Origin: Streptomyces parvus | Lineage (GTDB): Bacteria > Actinomycetota > Actinomycetes > Streptomycetales > Streptomycetaceae | Length of the DNA stretch: 64,000 bases | Direction of reading: 5' to 3' | Assembly: GCF_014648875.1 (NCBI RefSeq) | Contig: NZ_BMRY01000001.1 | Location: 479,304 to 543,303, forward strand | In this document: positions 18,476 to 28,999 of the stretch, one piece after another | Position numbering within the stretch: the stretch's first letter is position 1 | Layout: the number at the start of each line of letters is the position of its first letter | Notes under the pieces: model-generated | Databases searched by the model: none | What the model was told of the DNA's origin: nothing | The model's input: the letters and a program-made list of their open reading frames with translations, nothing else | Translations under genes and position numbers: made by a program

Positions 18476-19432
18476 TCAGCGCATCTTGGGGTCGAGGGCG
18501 TTGCGGACCGCATCGCCGAACATCAGGAAGGACAGCACCGTGATCGAGACCATCACCGAGGGGATGATCAGGACCGTCGGAACGTTGCGGAGCTGGTCCT
18601 TCGCGGCGGAGACATCGATACCCCAGGAGACCGTCGGCTCGGCGAGGCCGATACCGAGGAACGACAGGGTGGCTTCGGCGGCGATGTAGCCGCCGAGCGC
18701 GATGGTGGCGACCACGATCACCGGAGCGATGGCGTTCGGCAGGATGTGCCGCGCCATGATCCGGGTGGTGGACGCGCCGAGCGCCTTGGCGGCGACCACG
18801 TAGTCGGCCTGCTTGATCGTGATGACCGAGCCTCGGGCGACACGCGCGATGGACGTCCAGCCGAGGAAGGACAGCGAGAGGATGACGACCCAGACGGAGC
18901 GCTCCTCGAAGGTGGTCAGGATGACCATGGCGCCGACGATGAAGGGAACGCCGAAGAAGACGTCGGTGATCCGGGAGAGGATCGTGTCGATCCAGCCGCC
19001 GAAGTATCCGGCGAGCATCCCGATCACCAGGCCGGTGACGGTGACCGCGATGGTCACGATCACGCCGACCATGATGGACGCGCGGGCTCCGTAGATCAGA
19101 CGCGCGTAGATGGAACGGCCCTGGACGTCGTAACCGAGCCAGTCGGGGGCGAAGAAGTGTCCCCAGTTCGGCTTCTGGAGGTAGTGCTCGGCCAGGTTGG
19201 CGTCGCGCGGCGAGGCGCTGGTGAACAGGCCCGGGAAGATCGCCATGACGGTGAGGAGCAGGATCAGCACCATCGAGACGAGGAAGAGCGGGTTGCGGCG
19301 CAGGTCGTGCCAGGCGTCCGACCAGAGGCTGCGCGGCTTGCCGGGCAGGGGGCCGGTGTCCGTCGTCGACGGCGTCTGAGCCGCGGCGGCCGATGCGTCG
19401 GTGCTCTTGGTGAGTGCGGTGGTGTCAGGCAT
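18476..19432 (-). CDS. oppC: Oligopeptide ABC transporter permease, OppC type (operon 2)
   Basis: The 318-residue permease has a polar leader, then GKPRSLWSDAWHDLRRNP (shared with operon 1), six helices and the coupling loop ARGSVITIKQADYVVAAKALGAS. It lacks the HPFGFDPQGRD form seen in operon 1 and has instead DWLGYDVQGRSIYARLIYG, the same functional segment. It overlaps the oppB stop by 8 bases (ATGCCTGA). Confidence 0.9.
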   Translation of the reverse strand: MPDTTALTKSTDASAAAAQTPSTTDTGPLPGKPRSLWSDAWHDLRRNPLFLVSMVLILLLTVMAIFPGLFTSASPRDANLAEHYLQKPNWGHFFAPDWLGYDVQGRSIYARLIYGARASIMVGVIVTIAVTVTGLVIGMLAGYFGGWIDTILSRITDVFFGVPFIVGAMVILTTFEERSVWVVILSLSFLGWTSIARVARGSVITIKQADYVVAAKALGASTTRIMARHILPNAIAPVIVVATIALGGYIAAEATLSFLGIGLAEPTVSWGIDVSAAKDQLRNVPTVLIIPSVMVSITVLSFLMFGDAVRNALDPKMR

Positions 19433-20354
19433 ACCGGATCCTCGGGTCCAGGACCGCGTAGAGCAGGTCGACGAGCAGGCTGCAGACGAGGTAGACGATG
19501 ACGAGCAACGTCACGATCCCGACGACCGTGGCACCCTCACGCTTGGACAGGGCCTCGAAGACGAGGGACCCGACGCCCTTGATGTTGAAGATGCCCTCGG
19601 TCACGATCGCGCCGCCCATCAGGGCGCCGATGTCGGTGCCGAGGAAGGTGACGACCGGGATGAGCGAGTTGCGCATCAGGTGGATGCCGACGATGCGGCG
19701 GCGCGGCAGGCCCTTGGCGACAGCCGTACGGATGTAGTCGGCGCGGATGTTCTCCGCGACCGAGGTACGGGTGAGGCGGGCCACGTAGGCGAGTGACAGC
19801 GACGCCAGCACGATGGCCGGCATGATCAGCTCGCTGCTCGCGGGTTCGATACTCACGTTGGGCTTGGCGATGCCGAGCTGGAACGCGAAGAAGTACTGAA
19901 CGAGGAAGCCCAGCACGAAGGACGGCATGGAGATGAGCACCAGCGTCAGGCCGAGCAGGCCGCGGTCCCGGAGCGATTCGGCCTTCAGGCCGGCGATGAT
20001 GCCGAGCGAGATACCGGCGACGACCGTGAAGACGAAGGCGAAGATCGCCAGTCTGACGGTGATCGGGTAGGCGTCGGCGATGACTTCGGCGACCGGACGC
20101 TGCGTTCCGATCTGGGTGCCGAGGTCCCCCTGGAACAGGTTGCCCAGGTAGTTCAGATACTGCTGCCAGATCGGCTGGTCGAGACCGTACTCGGCCTTCA
20201 GTGCCGCGATCTGCGAAGCATCTACGTGCTGTTCACCGGCAAGTGCTCTGACGGGGTCGCCGGGCAGTGCGTACATCATCAGGAAGACCAAGAGGGTCGA
20301 CCCGATGAAGACCGGGATCATCTGGAGCAGTCGTCGTGCGACATAGCGCCCCAT
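19425..20354 (-). CDS. oppB: Oligopeptide ABC transporter permease, OppB type (operon 2)
   Basis: This 309-residue permease begins MGRYVARRLLQMIPVFIGSTLLVFLM, nearly identical to OppB of operon 1. The ATG at 20354 was chosen for that match and for GGAGGCACCC upstream. A longer frame to 20429 has no support. The coupling loop TSVAENIRADYIRTAVAKGL is intact. Like its paralogue it follows a hairpin after the oppA gene. Confidence 0.92.
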   Translation of the reverse strand: MGRYVARRLLQMIPVFIGSTLLVFLMMYALPGDPVRALAGEQHVDASQIAALKAEYGLDQPIWQQYLNYLGNLFQGDLGTQIGTQRPVAEVIADAYPITVRLAIFAFVFTVVAGISLGIIAGLKAESLRDRGLLGLTLVLISMPSFVLGFLVQYFFAFQLGIAKPNVSIEPASSELIMPAIVLASLSLAYVARLTRTSVAENIRADYIRTAVAKGLPRRRIVGIHLMRNSLIPVVTFLGTDIGALMGGAIVTEGIFNIKGVGSLVFEALSKREGATVVGIVTLLVIVYLVCSLLVDLLYAVLDPRIRYA

Positions 20355-20380
20355 GGGTGCCTCCGTGTGGGGATAACTGC

Positions 20381-20420
20381 GGCGTGGGGGCCGCCTCTTC
20401 GCAGAGGCGACCCCCACGCC
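20381..20420. promoter_or_regulatory. Intercistronic hairpin between oppA and oppB (operon 2)
   Basis: GGCGTGGGGG plus GCCTC pairs with GAGGC plus CCCCCACGCC around a small internal mismatch and a 6-nt loop. Position matches the hairpin at 14404-14448 in operon 1, although the sequences differ, which argues for a conserved regulatory role in setting binding-protein to permease ratio. Confidence 0.65.
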
Positions 20421-20482
20421 TCCGGCCACGCCGATGGACGGCGTGGGCGGATGACGGCCAGTTGGGGAATGACCCGCAGGCG

Positions 20483-22102
20483 TTACTTGACAGTGACGCC
20501 GGTCAGTTCGAGGTCACCGTGGAAGTCGACCTTGACGTTGTCGACGTTCTTGCCGTGGCCGCCGTTGATGGCGTAGTACCAGAGCGGGATGGCGGGCATC
20601 TTCTCCACCAGGGCCTTCTCGACCTCCTGGTAGGCGGCGACGGACTCCTCCAGGGAGTCGGCCTTGTCGCCCTTCGCCATCAGCTCGTCGATCTCCTTGT
20701 CGTTGAAACGACCGTTGTTCGACTCCGCCTTGGAGTGGTAGAGCTCCTTGAGGAAGTTCACGTTGACGGGGTAGTCGGCCACCCAGCCACCGCGGTAGGC
20801 ACCCTTGACCTCGTTGTTGTCACGCGCTTCGAGGTCGGTCGGGAAGTCCGGCTTGGCGTCGCCCACGCAGTCGACCCCGGTGGCGTTGCGGATGGACTCG
20901 CAGACAGCGGTCACCCACTCCTTGTGCCCACCGTCGGCGTTGTACTGGATGGAGAACTTGTTCTCCGGGACACCGCCGCCGGCCTTGATGAGCTCCTTGG
21001 CCTTGGCCGGGTTGTACTTCAGGATGTCCGAGTCGAGGGTCTGGTTGCCCTTGACCTGCGGAGGCGTGAAGCTCGTCGCCGGGATGCGCGTGCCGTTCAG
21101 GACGGTCTTCGTGATGGTGTCACGGTCGATCGCCATGGACAGACCCTGGAGGACCTTGGGGTCGATGTCCTTGAACGTCTTGGAGTAGAACGCCGGGACC
21201 AGGGTCTGGATCGCCGCGTACGGCTGGTCGATGGCGCCGTCGCCGAGGTCCGTCTTGTACTTCGGCAGGTCACGCGGGCCGACCTGGCGGATCATGTCCA
21301 GGTTGCCGGAGACGAGGTCGGTGTACGCGGCCTCGACGGTCGAGTAGTTCTTGAACTGGATGCCCTTGTTGGCAGCCTTGTTCGGGCCCTGGTACTCGGG
21401 CCAGGCCTTGACCTGGATGAGCTTCTTGTGGGTCCACTTCTCGAACGTGTACGGGCCGTTGCCGATCGGCTTCTGGCCGAACGCCTTCGGGTCGTCGTAG
21501 AAGACCTTCGGGAGCGGCGCGAACGTCGCGTAACCGAGCTTGTAGTTGAAGTACGGGACCTTGTCGCTCAGCTCGATCGTGAACGTGGTGTCGTCCACGG
21601 CCTTCAGGCCGGACATCTCCTTGGCCTTGGGCGCACCCTTCTCGGGGTGGACGTCCTCGTAGCCCTTGATGTCGGAGAACCAGAACGCGTTCTGCTGCTT
21701 GTTGTCGACGTTGGCGTACCAGTTCCACGCGTCGATGTACGACTGCGCGGTCACGGCCTCACCGTTGTGGAACTTCCAGCCGGCCTTGAGCTTGACGGTC
21801 CACAGCTTGGAGTCCTCGGTCTCGACGGACTCGGCGTTCGTGTAGACGATCTCGCCCTTGTCGTCGAAGTCCAGCAGCTGGGTGAACAGCGACTGGATGA
21901 CGTAGGAGCCGTTGCTCTCGTTCGTGTCGGCCGGCATCAGAGGCTTCTGGGGCTCACCGACGTCGATCGAGACGTATCCGGCGGGCTGCCCCGACGTGTT
22001 CTTCTTGCCTTCGTCGCTGCTGTCGCCGCCGCCACAGGCAGTCGCGGCCAGGGCGATGACGGCCGCTCCCGCGACCCACTTGGCGCTCTTGGCACCGCGC
22101 AT
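20483..22102 (-). CDS. oppA: Oligopeptide-binding lipoprotein, OppA/DppA type (operon 2)
   Basis: This 539-residue lipoprotein begins MRGAKSAKWVAGAAVIALAATACGGG, with Cys23 in the lipobox. The SBP family 5 core shows TVKLKAGWKFHNGEAVTAQSYIDAWNWY and IDRDTITKTVLNGTRIPATSF. The ATG at 22102 is preceded by AGGAGG. A start at 22288 would place the lipobox far from the N-terminus. It heads an oppABCDF operon next to typA. As recalled, this is where the bldK peptide importer lies in S. coelicolor, so an import role in signalling or development is possible but unproven. Confidence 0.92.
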   Translation of the reverse strand: MRGAKSAKWVAGAAVIALAATACGGGDSSDEGKKNTSGQPAGYVSIDVGEPQKPLMPADTNESNGSYVIQSLFTQLLDFDDKGEIVYTNAESVETEDSKLWTVKLKAGWKFHNGEAVTAQSYIDAWNWYANVDNKQQNAFWFSDIKGYEDVHPEKGAPKAKEMSGLKAVDDTTFTIELSDKVPYFNYKLGYATFAPLPKVFYDDPKAFGQKPIGNGPYTFEKWTHKKLIQVKAWPEYQGPNKAANKGIQFKNYSTVEAAYTDLVSGNLDMIRQVGPRDLPKYKTDLGDGAIDQPYAAIQTLVPAFYSKTFKDIDPKVLQGLSMAIDRDTITKTVLNGTRIPATSFTPPQVKGNQTLDSDILKYNPAKAKELIKAGGGVPENKFSIQYNADGGHKEWVTAVCESIRNATGVDCVGDAKPDFPTDLEARDNNEVKGAYRGGWVADYPVNVNFLKELYHSKAESNNGRFNDKEIDELMAKGDKADSLEESVAAYQEVEKALVEKMPAIPLWYYAINGGHGKNVDNVKVDFHGDLELTGVTVK

Positions 22103-22445
22103 GGGTTTCCTCCTCATGAGTCCACTTTTGACTACAAGAAGGGCACTGGAGAGATTCACCGACACCCCTGACGGTGATCGTTCAGTGCCCCGAGTGTGCT
22201 CGTGAGTCGGCACTCCCCACAGTGCGTGACCCATTGACCCGAGCTCAATGCAGCCAACTATTGAGTACGGCCGGGCTGTAAACCACACTTAAAGGGTCTC
22301 GGTTTGACAACATCAGACCCTCTCGTGTGCCCGAAATCCGGACAAAGCGATCCCAGACAGACACGCCCGAAACGGACTGTTAACACATGTTCCGGAGAGC
22401 GACCCCCGATATCCGGACACCACGGTCAGGAAAAGAGATTGACGA
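22103..22445. promoter_or_regulatory. Leader and promoter region of opp operon 2
   Basis: No gene is seen. On the minus strand the leader carries a two-tier stem-loop: GGGCACTG (22141-22148) pairs with CAGTGCCC (22183-22190), enclosing TCACCG (22156-22161) and CGGTGA (22172-22177). Upstream is a perfect inverted repeat CATTGA-N7-TCAATG (22232-22250), including the GCATTGAGCT ten-mer shared with operon 1. Further upstream, AGGGTCT and AGACCCT flank a possible TTGTCA -35 element near 22302-22307. The long structured leader suggests regulated expression. Confidence 0.5.
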
Positions 22446-22486
22446 AGGGCCCGGCCCACCACAGTGTCCGTGGTGGGCCGGGCCCT
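22446..22486. terminator. Terminator of typA
   Basis: A perfect 17-bp stem (AGGGCCCGGCCCACCAC with GTGGTGGGCCGGGCCCT, 7-nt loop) lies about 145 bp beyond the typA stop on the minus strand. It is one of the strongest hairpins in the window. Confidence 0.85.
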
Positions 22487-22628
22487 CTGTCAATGCCTGT
22501 GCTGACGGTCCGTCCGACGGGGTGAACCGCACCGGACGGACCTTCGCATACGGAGCGTATGCCTCCGGCCGCCCCCGGACCCCCGGAAGGGCTCAGGGGA
22601 GGCTCAGAGGGCGGCAACCGGCCCCGGG

Positions 22629-24503
<1,875 letters not shown>

Positions 24504-24901
24504 GGGTGGCTTGCGCTTCTCTCGGATCGTGGGATCAGGCGTCTCAGTCGGTCTTCGAGTCCTCGTACGCCCGCCGGGCGGCACGCCACGGCTCGTCCCA
24601 TCGTACGGGCCCCGGGCGCGCCGGGCTTCCCGGGCCGATCCGCCGAGGCGGTCTTCCCGTGTGATTCAGGCGATATTCAGCCGGTGTCAAGGAACTGCCG
24701 GGCCAGTGGGTGGCCGAAATGCGAGGGTCACTGCGACGGGCCGCAGTGGAGCCGGTGCAGCTACGTGGGGGAGGTGAGGAGAGGTGAAGCGACGAACGGC
24801 CCGGGTCAGGGCAGAAACCACACTGCCCGCCGGGCGAACCGGCGGGCAAGGGTTTTGAGGTGCATCTGAGCTTGGCGGCGGGAGGGTGTGGTACTTACCC
24901 G
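24504..24901. other. Intergenic region between oppA-like gene and typA
   Basis: This 398-bp stretch is the typA promoter region and the 3' flank of the large binding-protein gene. It contains one clear hairpin, TGCCCGCCGG (24824-24833) with CCGGCGGGCA (24839-24848), 5-nt loop. The hairpin lies about 55 bp past the binding-protein stop and is a probable terminator. No ORF, tRNA or repeat stands out. Confidence 0.6.
24824..24848. terminator. Probable terminator of the large peptide-binding lipoprotein gene
   Basis: Perfect 10-bp stem with a 5-nt loop, downstream of the minus-strand stop at 24902. A run of T on the plus strand follows it, so it would be an intrinsic terminator for plus-strand read-through too. 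Confidence 0.65.
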
Positions 24902-27349
24902 CTACTTCTTGCGGTCTGCGGGGGAACCTGCTGCTTGCCGGTTCTTGAACCCGATGTCCTGGTACCGGGGGGCGGCGAAGCCGAACGCCCCGACGTTCGC
25001 GAGCTTCTTGTCGACCGCGACGAGCTGCGGGCGCTGGAAGAGCGGAATCGATCCGGCCGCGGCCCAGATCCTGGCGTCCGCCTGCTTCATCAGCTCCCGG
25101 GCGGCCTTCTCGTCCAGCTCGGCGGCGGCCTTGTCGAAGAGCTGGTCGATGTGGTCGGTGCCGACCCGGGTGTAGTTCTGCTCCACGAGGAGCGAGCCGT
25201 CGGTGGCGGGCTCCGGCTTGGCGTAGATCGGGCGTCCGTCGGTGGCCGGGTAGGCGGTGGCGGGCCAGGAGTAGAGGGCCAGATCGTACGCGCCGGAGGC
25301 GATGTGGTCCTTGAAGTAGCTCTCGTCGGGGACCTTGGTGATCTCCGTGCCGATGCCGATCTTCTCCAGCATCACGGCGATCTTGTCGCCGACGCTGCGC
25401 AGCGACTGGGAGCCGGGCCCGGAGGGGAGCACGAAGCGCAGGGTCAGCGTCTTGCCGTCCTTGCCGAGCTGCCCCTTGGCCGCGGCGGGTGCCGGGGCGG
25501 CGGTGCCGACGGGGGCGTACGCCCCGGCCGCTCCCCCGGGCTGCTTGTCCGTGGCGGCGACGGCACCGTCCTCACCGAGGAGCCCGGCCTGGCGGAGCAG
25601 GGCGGTGCCCTGCACGGCGGCGGTCCGGGCGGGGGCCAGGACGTGGACGGCGGAGGCGCTGCCCACGGTGGCGGGAGCGGGGGCGCCGGGCTTGTTGTCG
25701 TCGCCGACGATGTAGAGGCCCTCGTCGCGGGAGGCGGCGCTGTCCTCGGAGTCGCGGTCGGCGGAGGCCTGGTCGGCCTTCTTGCGCTCGGCGGCGGCCT
25801 CGTTGTCGGCGCTGTCCTTGTCGGCCTTGTCGGTGCTGTCCTTGTCGGTTTCCTCTTCGCTGTCCTTGTCCGCCTCGGCGTCGTCGGTGGTCTTCTTCTC
25901 CGCGTCGGCCCCGGCGTCCTTGCCGTCCTTGCCGTCCTTCTTCTCCGCCTCGCTGCCCGCCTTGGTGTCCTTGGGCGGCTCGGCCGCGCCGCCCCGGGTC
26001 CAGCCGGCGTCCGCCAGCAGGGCCTGGGCCTCCTTGGTGTTCTGCTCGCCGAGCGCCCCGCTGCCGTCCTTGTAGCCGGGCTGCCCGGCGAGAGCGAGGT
26101 GGCTGCCGAGGGGCTTGGCCGGGAGGCCCAGCGGCCCCAGCACGGTCCGGGCCAGCTCCTCGCGGTCCAGGGCGCGGGCCACGGCCCGGCGGACCCGGTC
26201 GTCGGCGAGCGGGCCGGACTCGCCGTTCAGCGCGAGCTGGGTGTAGGCGGGCTCCAGGGACTTGCGGACGGCGAAGTCGCGCAGCGCCTTCTGCTCGGCG
26301 GCGTACACGACGACGGCCTTGCGGTTCTTCTCCCGGGCGGCCTGCGCGATCTCCGCCGCGTCCTCGTCGGAACCGTGCGCCTGGGCCCACGAGCGCAGGG
26401 CCTGGGCGGGCGTGATCTCGGAGCCCGGGCCGTGGTTGAGGGGCTGACCGTTGTTGCCCCGGTCGCGGCGGGCGAGCGTGATGCGGTCGGCGGTGGCCGC
26501 GTCGATGTCGGCGACGTCCACCGTGCCGTCGGCGAGCGCCTGCGTACGGTCCTTCGCGGCGACCGCCCGGAAGACGAGGGTGTCCAGCTTGGCCCGGTCG
26601 CCCCACCAGCGCGGGTTGCGGGCCAGCGTGACGGTGCCCTTGGACTTGCTCACGCTGCGCAGGACGAAGGGTCCGGCGGTGTTCTTCAGGGTGGTGCGCG
26701 CGCCGTCGTTGAAGGCGTCCGGCGACCCGGTGATCTCCTTCGGGTAGAGCGGCGAGAACAGCGCGCGCCAGTCGGCGTACGGCTTGGAGAACGTGACCCG
26801 CACCTGGAGGTCGTCGGCGCCCCGTTCGATCTTCTCGATGCGCTCGTAACCGGCGTTGCGGGCGGTCCAGAACGCGGAGTCCTTGCCCCTCAGCGCCCGC
26901 CACTGGGCGACGAAGTCGGGGGCCCCGATCTCCCGGCCGTCGCTCCACACCGCCTGCTGGTTGAGCTTGTAGAGCACGACCTGCTTGGGCTCGCGCTCGA
27001 TGACCTTCGCGGACTCCAGGTAGTCCGGGTTGAGCTTCGGCTGCCCCGTCCGGTCCATCGGGAAGAGGGTCGGGAGCAGGGCTCCGGTGATCCGGGTGGT
27101 GGCGCTGTCCGCGTCCGCCTGGAAGGCGTTGAAGGTGGCGGGCAGCGCGTCGACCGCCCAGTTCACCGTGGAACCGTCGGCGACCGCCTCGCGGGCGGCG
27201 GGCGCGATGTCCTGGGGGACCCCCCGGGCGGTCTCCTCGTCGCCGGAGCTGCACCCCGCCAGCACGGGGATCGTGAGCACCCCCGCCGTGAGGAGCGCGA
27301 GCGATCGGCGCTTTCGAACCGTCCCGCGCGGGACGCCGACGTGGGACAT
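24902..27349 (-). CDS. Large SBP family 5 lipoprotein with charged insertion
   Basis: This 815-residue solute-binding lipoprotein is much longer than the usual 500-600. The signal and lipobox (VLAGCSSG, Cys33) are followed by the first half of a peptide-binding fold (YKLNQQAVWSDGREIGAPDFVAQW, AVARALDREELARTVLGPLG). A low-complexity block very rich in Lys, Asp, Glu, Ala and Ser comes next (about 455-535, encoded around 25740-25990). An Ala/Pro-rich stretch and the C-terminal half (LRFVLPSGPGSQSLRSVGDKIAVMLEKIGI) follow. GGAGG lies at the right distance from the ATG at 27349. No permease or ATPase is attached, so it probably feeds an opp system encoded elsewhere, perhaps one of the two adjacent ones. 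The substrate is unknown. Confidence 0.85.
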   Translation of the reverse strand: MSHVGVPRGTVRKRRSLALLTAGVLTIPVLAGCSSGDEETARGVPQDIAPAAREAVADGSTVNWAVDALPATFNAFQADADSATTRITGALLPTLFPMDRTGQPKLNPDYLESAKVIEREPKQVVLYKLNQQAVWSDGREIGAPDFVAQWRALRGKDSAFWTARNAGYERIEKIERGADDLQVRVTFSKPYADWRALFSPLYPKEITGSPDAFNDGARTTLKNTAGPFVLRSVSKSKGTVTLARNPRWWGDRAKLDTLVFRAVAAKDRTQALADGTVDVADIDAATADRITLARRDRGNNGQPLNHGPGSEITPAQALRSWAQAHGSDEDAAEIAQAAREKNRKAVVVYAAEQKALRDFAVRKSLEPAYTQLALNGESGPLADDRVRRAVARALDREELARTVLGPLGLPAKPLGSHLALAGQPGYKDGSGALGEQNTKEAQALLADAGWTRGGAAEPPKDTKAGSEAEKKDGKDGKDAGADAEKKTTDDAEADKDSEEETDKDSTDKADKDSADNEAAAERKKADQASADRDSEDSAASRDEGLYIVGDDNKPGAPAPATVGSASAVHVLAPARTAAVQGTALLRQAGLLGEDGAVAATDKQPGGAAGAYAPVGTAAPAPAAAKGQLGKDGKTLTLRFVLPSGPGSQSLRSVGDKIAVMLEKIGIGTEITKVPDESYFKDHIASGAYDLALYSWPATAYPATDGRPIYAKPEPATDGSLLVEQNYTRVGTDHIDQLFDKAAAELDEKAARELMKQADARIWAAAGSIPLFQRPQLVAVDKKLANVGAFGFAAPRYQDIGFKNRQAAGSPADRKK

Positions 27350-27811
27350 GGCTGATACCTCCGGGGCCGGCCCGGACCACCCCGTACCGGAATGGACCGG
27401 ATAGTGCGTATGTGGTGGCATTTGCAGTTGATCACACTGATTCCTTCCGCCCACTGAAAACGCCCCCTCGCGCGAGGGGGCGCAGACACGACGGCCGGGA
27501 GCCGCAAGCTCACCCGGCCGGAGGAACGTTCCGTCCGCCCCGGCCGACGGGCATCCCCCGCAGGGCCCCGCAGAGCCCCGCACGGCCCGCCCCGGCACCG
27601 GAGAGGCAGCCCCGACAGCACCGGAGGGGCAGCCGGCGTGACCCGGGCGACCTTGCCCCTCGCGCGGCCCAGGACCTAGGGTGAATGCGCTTTCACGAGC
27701 CCCGTGGACGCATGCCCGGCGCGCAGACCACCGGGCCGGTACCAGCACATCCGCACCCGCGACCGGCGGTCGCGGGGCTGCGGAAGAAGAAGCGGACGGA
27801 CGGTGGGTCCA
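27350..27811. promoter_or_regulatory. Divergent promoter region with inverted repeats
   Basis: This 462-bp region separates the leftward lipoprotein and the rightward LacI gene and contains no convincing ORF. It holds a perfect 22-bp palindrome CGCCCCCTCGC/GCGAGGGGGCG (27461-27482) preceded by AAAA. It also holds GGAACGTTCC (27523-27532) and the LacI-type site at 27681-27696 described separately. The first palindrome may be a terminator or transcription-factor site. Confidence 0.5.
27681..27696. promoter_or_regulatory. LacI-type operator GTGAATGCGCTTTCAC
   Basis: This near-perfect 16-bp palindrome has the central GCGC typical of LacI/GalR operators and a single mismatched pair. It lies 116 bp before the TTG start of the adjacent LacI gene, suggesting autoregulation. 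The inner TGAATGCGCTTTCA matches TGTATGCGCTTACA in front of the sugar transporter operon (31491-31504) at 12 of 14 positions. Confidence 0.65.
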
Positions 27812-28882
27812 TTGAGCGCCCCCACGGTGTACGACGTCGCCGAGCGGTCGGGCGTCTCCATTGCCACGGTCTCCCGGGTCTACCGGAACCCCGATTCCGT
27901 ACGCGCCCAGACCCGCGAGAAGGTCATGGAGGCGGCCCGCGAGCTGGGGTACGTGCCGAGCGGCAGCGCCCGGGGGCTGGCCAGCCGGACGACGGGCGTG
28001 CTCGGGCTGTGCTTCCCCGACTACGCGGACCCGGACGCCGAGTCCGCGGCGGCGGCGAGCGACGCGGACGACGACCAGGCCGTCATGCTCTACTCCGACC
28101 AGATCATCCGGGGCATGGAGCGGGCGGCCCGGCGGCACGGCTACGCCCTGCTGATCGCGGCCTCGCTGGACGGCGGCCCGGAGAGCCTGGTGGCGAAGGT
28201 CGCCGGGCGGGTCGACGGCTTCGCCGTACTGGCCAGGACCGTGCCGACCGCGGACCTGGAGGTGATATCGCGCCGGCTGCCGGTGGTGATGCTCGCCGGG
28301 CCCCGCGAGATCGACCACCTGGACCACATCGTGGTGGCCAACACCGAGGGCGAGCGCGAGCTGACCCGCCACCTGATCGAGGACCACGGGCTGCGCCGCC
28401 TGGCGTTCGTCGGCGCCGAGGAGGAGTCGCCGGACGCCCAGGCCCGGTTCCGGGGCTTCCAGGAGGCGTGCCGGGACGCGGGCCTTCCGGTGCCCTCCCG
28501 GCCGGAGGTGCGCGCCGGGATGATGACGCAGGCCGAGGGCGCGCTGGCGGCGGACGCCCTGCTGGACCGGTCGGAGGGTACGGGGGTGGAGCGGCCGGAG
28601 GCGATGCTGTTCGCCAACGACCAGATGGCGGTCGGGGCACTCCAGGCACTGGAGCGGCGCGGGGTGCGGGTGCCCGAGGACATCGCCGTGACCGGGTTCG
28701 ACGGGATCCCGCTGAGCCGGATCGTGCGCCCGCCCCTGACGACCGTCCGCCAGCCGATCCGGCAGCTGGGCGAGGAGGCGGTCGAGCTCCTGGTCCAACG
28801 CCTGGCCGACCCGGGCCGCGCCCCGGTCTCCCTGGAGCTGCCGGTCTCGGTGACCCGGAGGGCGAGCTGCGGCTGCGGCTGA
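27812..28882 (+). CDS. LacI-family transcriptional regulator
   Basis: A repressor of 356 residues counted from the TTG at 27812. The N-terminal helix-turn-helix (TVYDVAERSGVSIATVSRVYRNPDSV, residues 4-29) and hinge (GYVPSGSARGLAS) are canonical. The sugar-binding periplasmic-type domain ends with VPEDIAVTGFDGIPLSRIVRPPLTTVRQP and a CGCG tail. The TTG was chosen because LacI proteins begin just before the helix-turn-helix and the longer frame to 27704 adds an Arg-rich leader. An acidic Ala/Asp loop (about 80-95) is unusual. The probable ligand is a sugar or oligosaccharide. The operator match points to the transporter at 31.5 kb as its main target. Confidence 0.88.
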   Translation: MSAPTVYDVAERSGVSIATVSRVYRNPDSVRAQTREKVMEAARELGYVPSGSARGLASRTTGVLGLCFPDYADPDAESAAAASDADDDQAVMLYSDQIIRGMERAARRHGYALLIAASLDGGPESLVAKVAGRVDGFAVLARTVPTADLEVISRRLPVVMLAGPREIDHLDHIVVANTEGERELTRHLIEDHGLRRLAFVGAEEESPDAQARFRGFQEACRDAGLPVPSRPEVRAGMMTQAEGALAADALLDRSEGTGVERPEAMLFANDQMAVGALQALERRGVRVPEDIAVTGFDGIPLSRIVRPPLTTVRQPIRQLGEEAVELLVQRLADPGRAPVSLELPVSVTRRASCGCG

Positions 28883-28999
28883 CCCGGGTACTTTGGGTGC
28901 TTTTGTACGCACATATAAGCCGCGTTTCTCACACAGGGCGCTGATCCGGGGCTGCGCGGGCACAAGCACTGCCCACCCCAGGAGGCTGAGGAGGCTGTG

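Noticed and set aside
24860..27355. 831-residue plus-strand ORF opposite the large lipoprotein
   Set aside because: Composition is typical of an antisense frame and it lacks any motif. The minus frame has a lipobox and SBP core.
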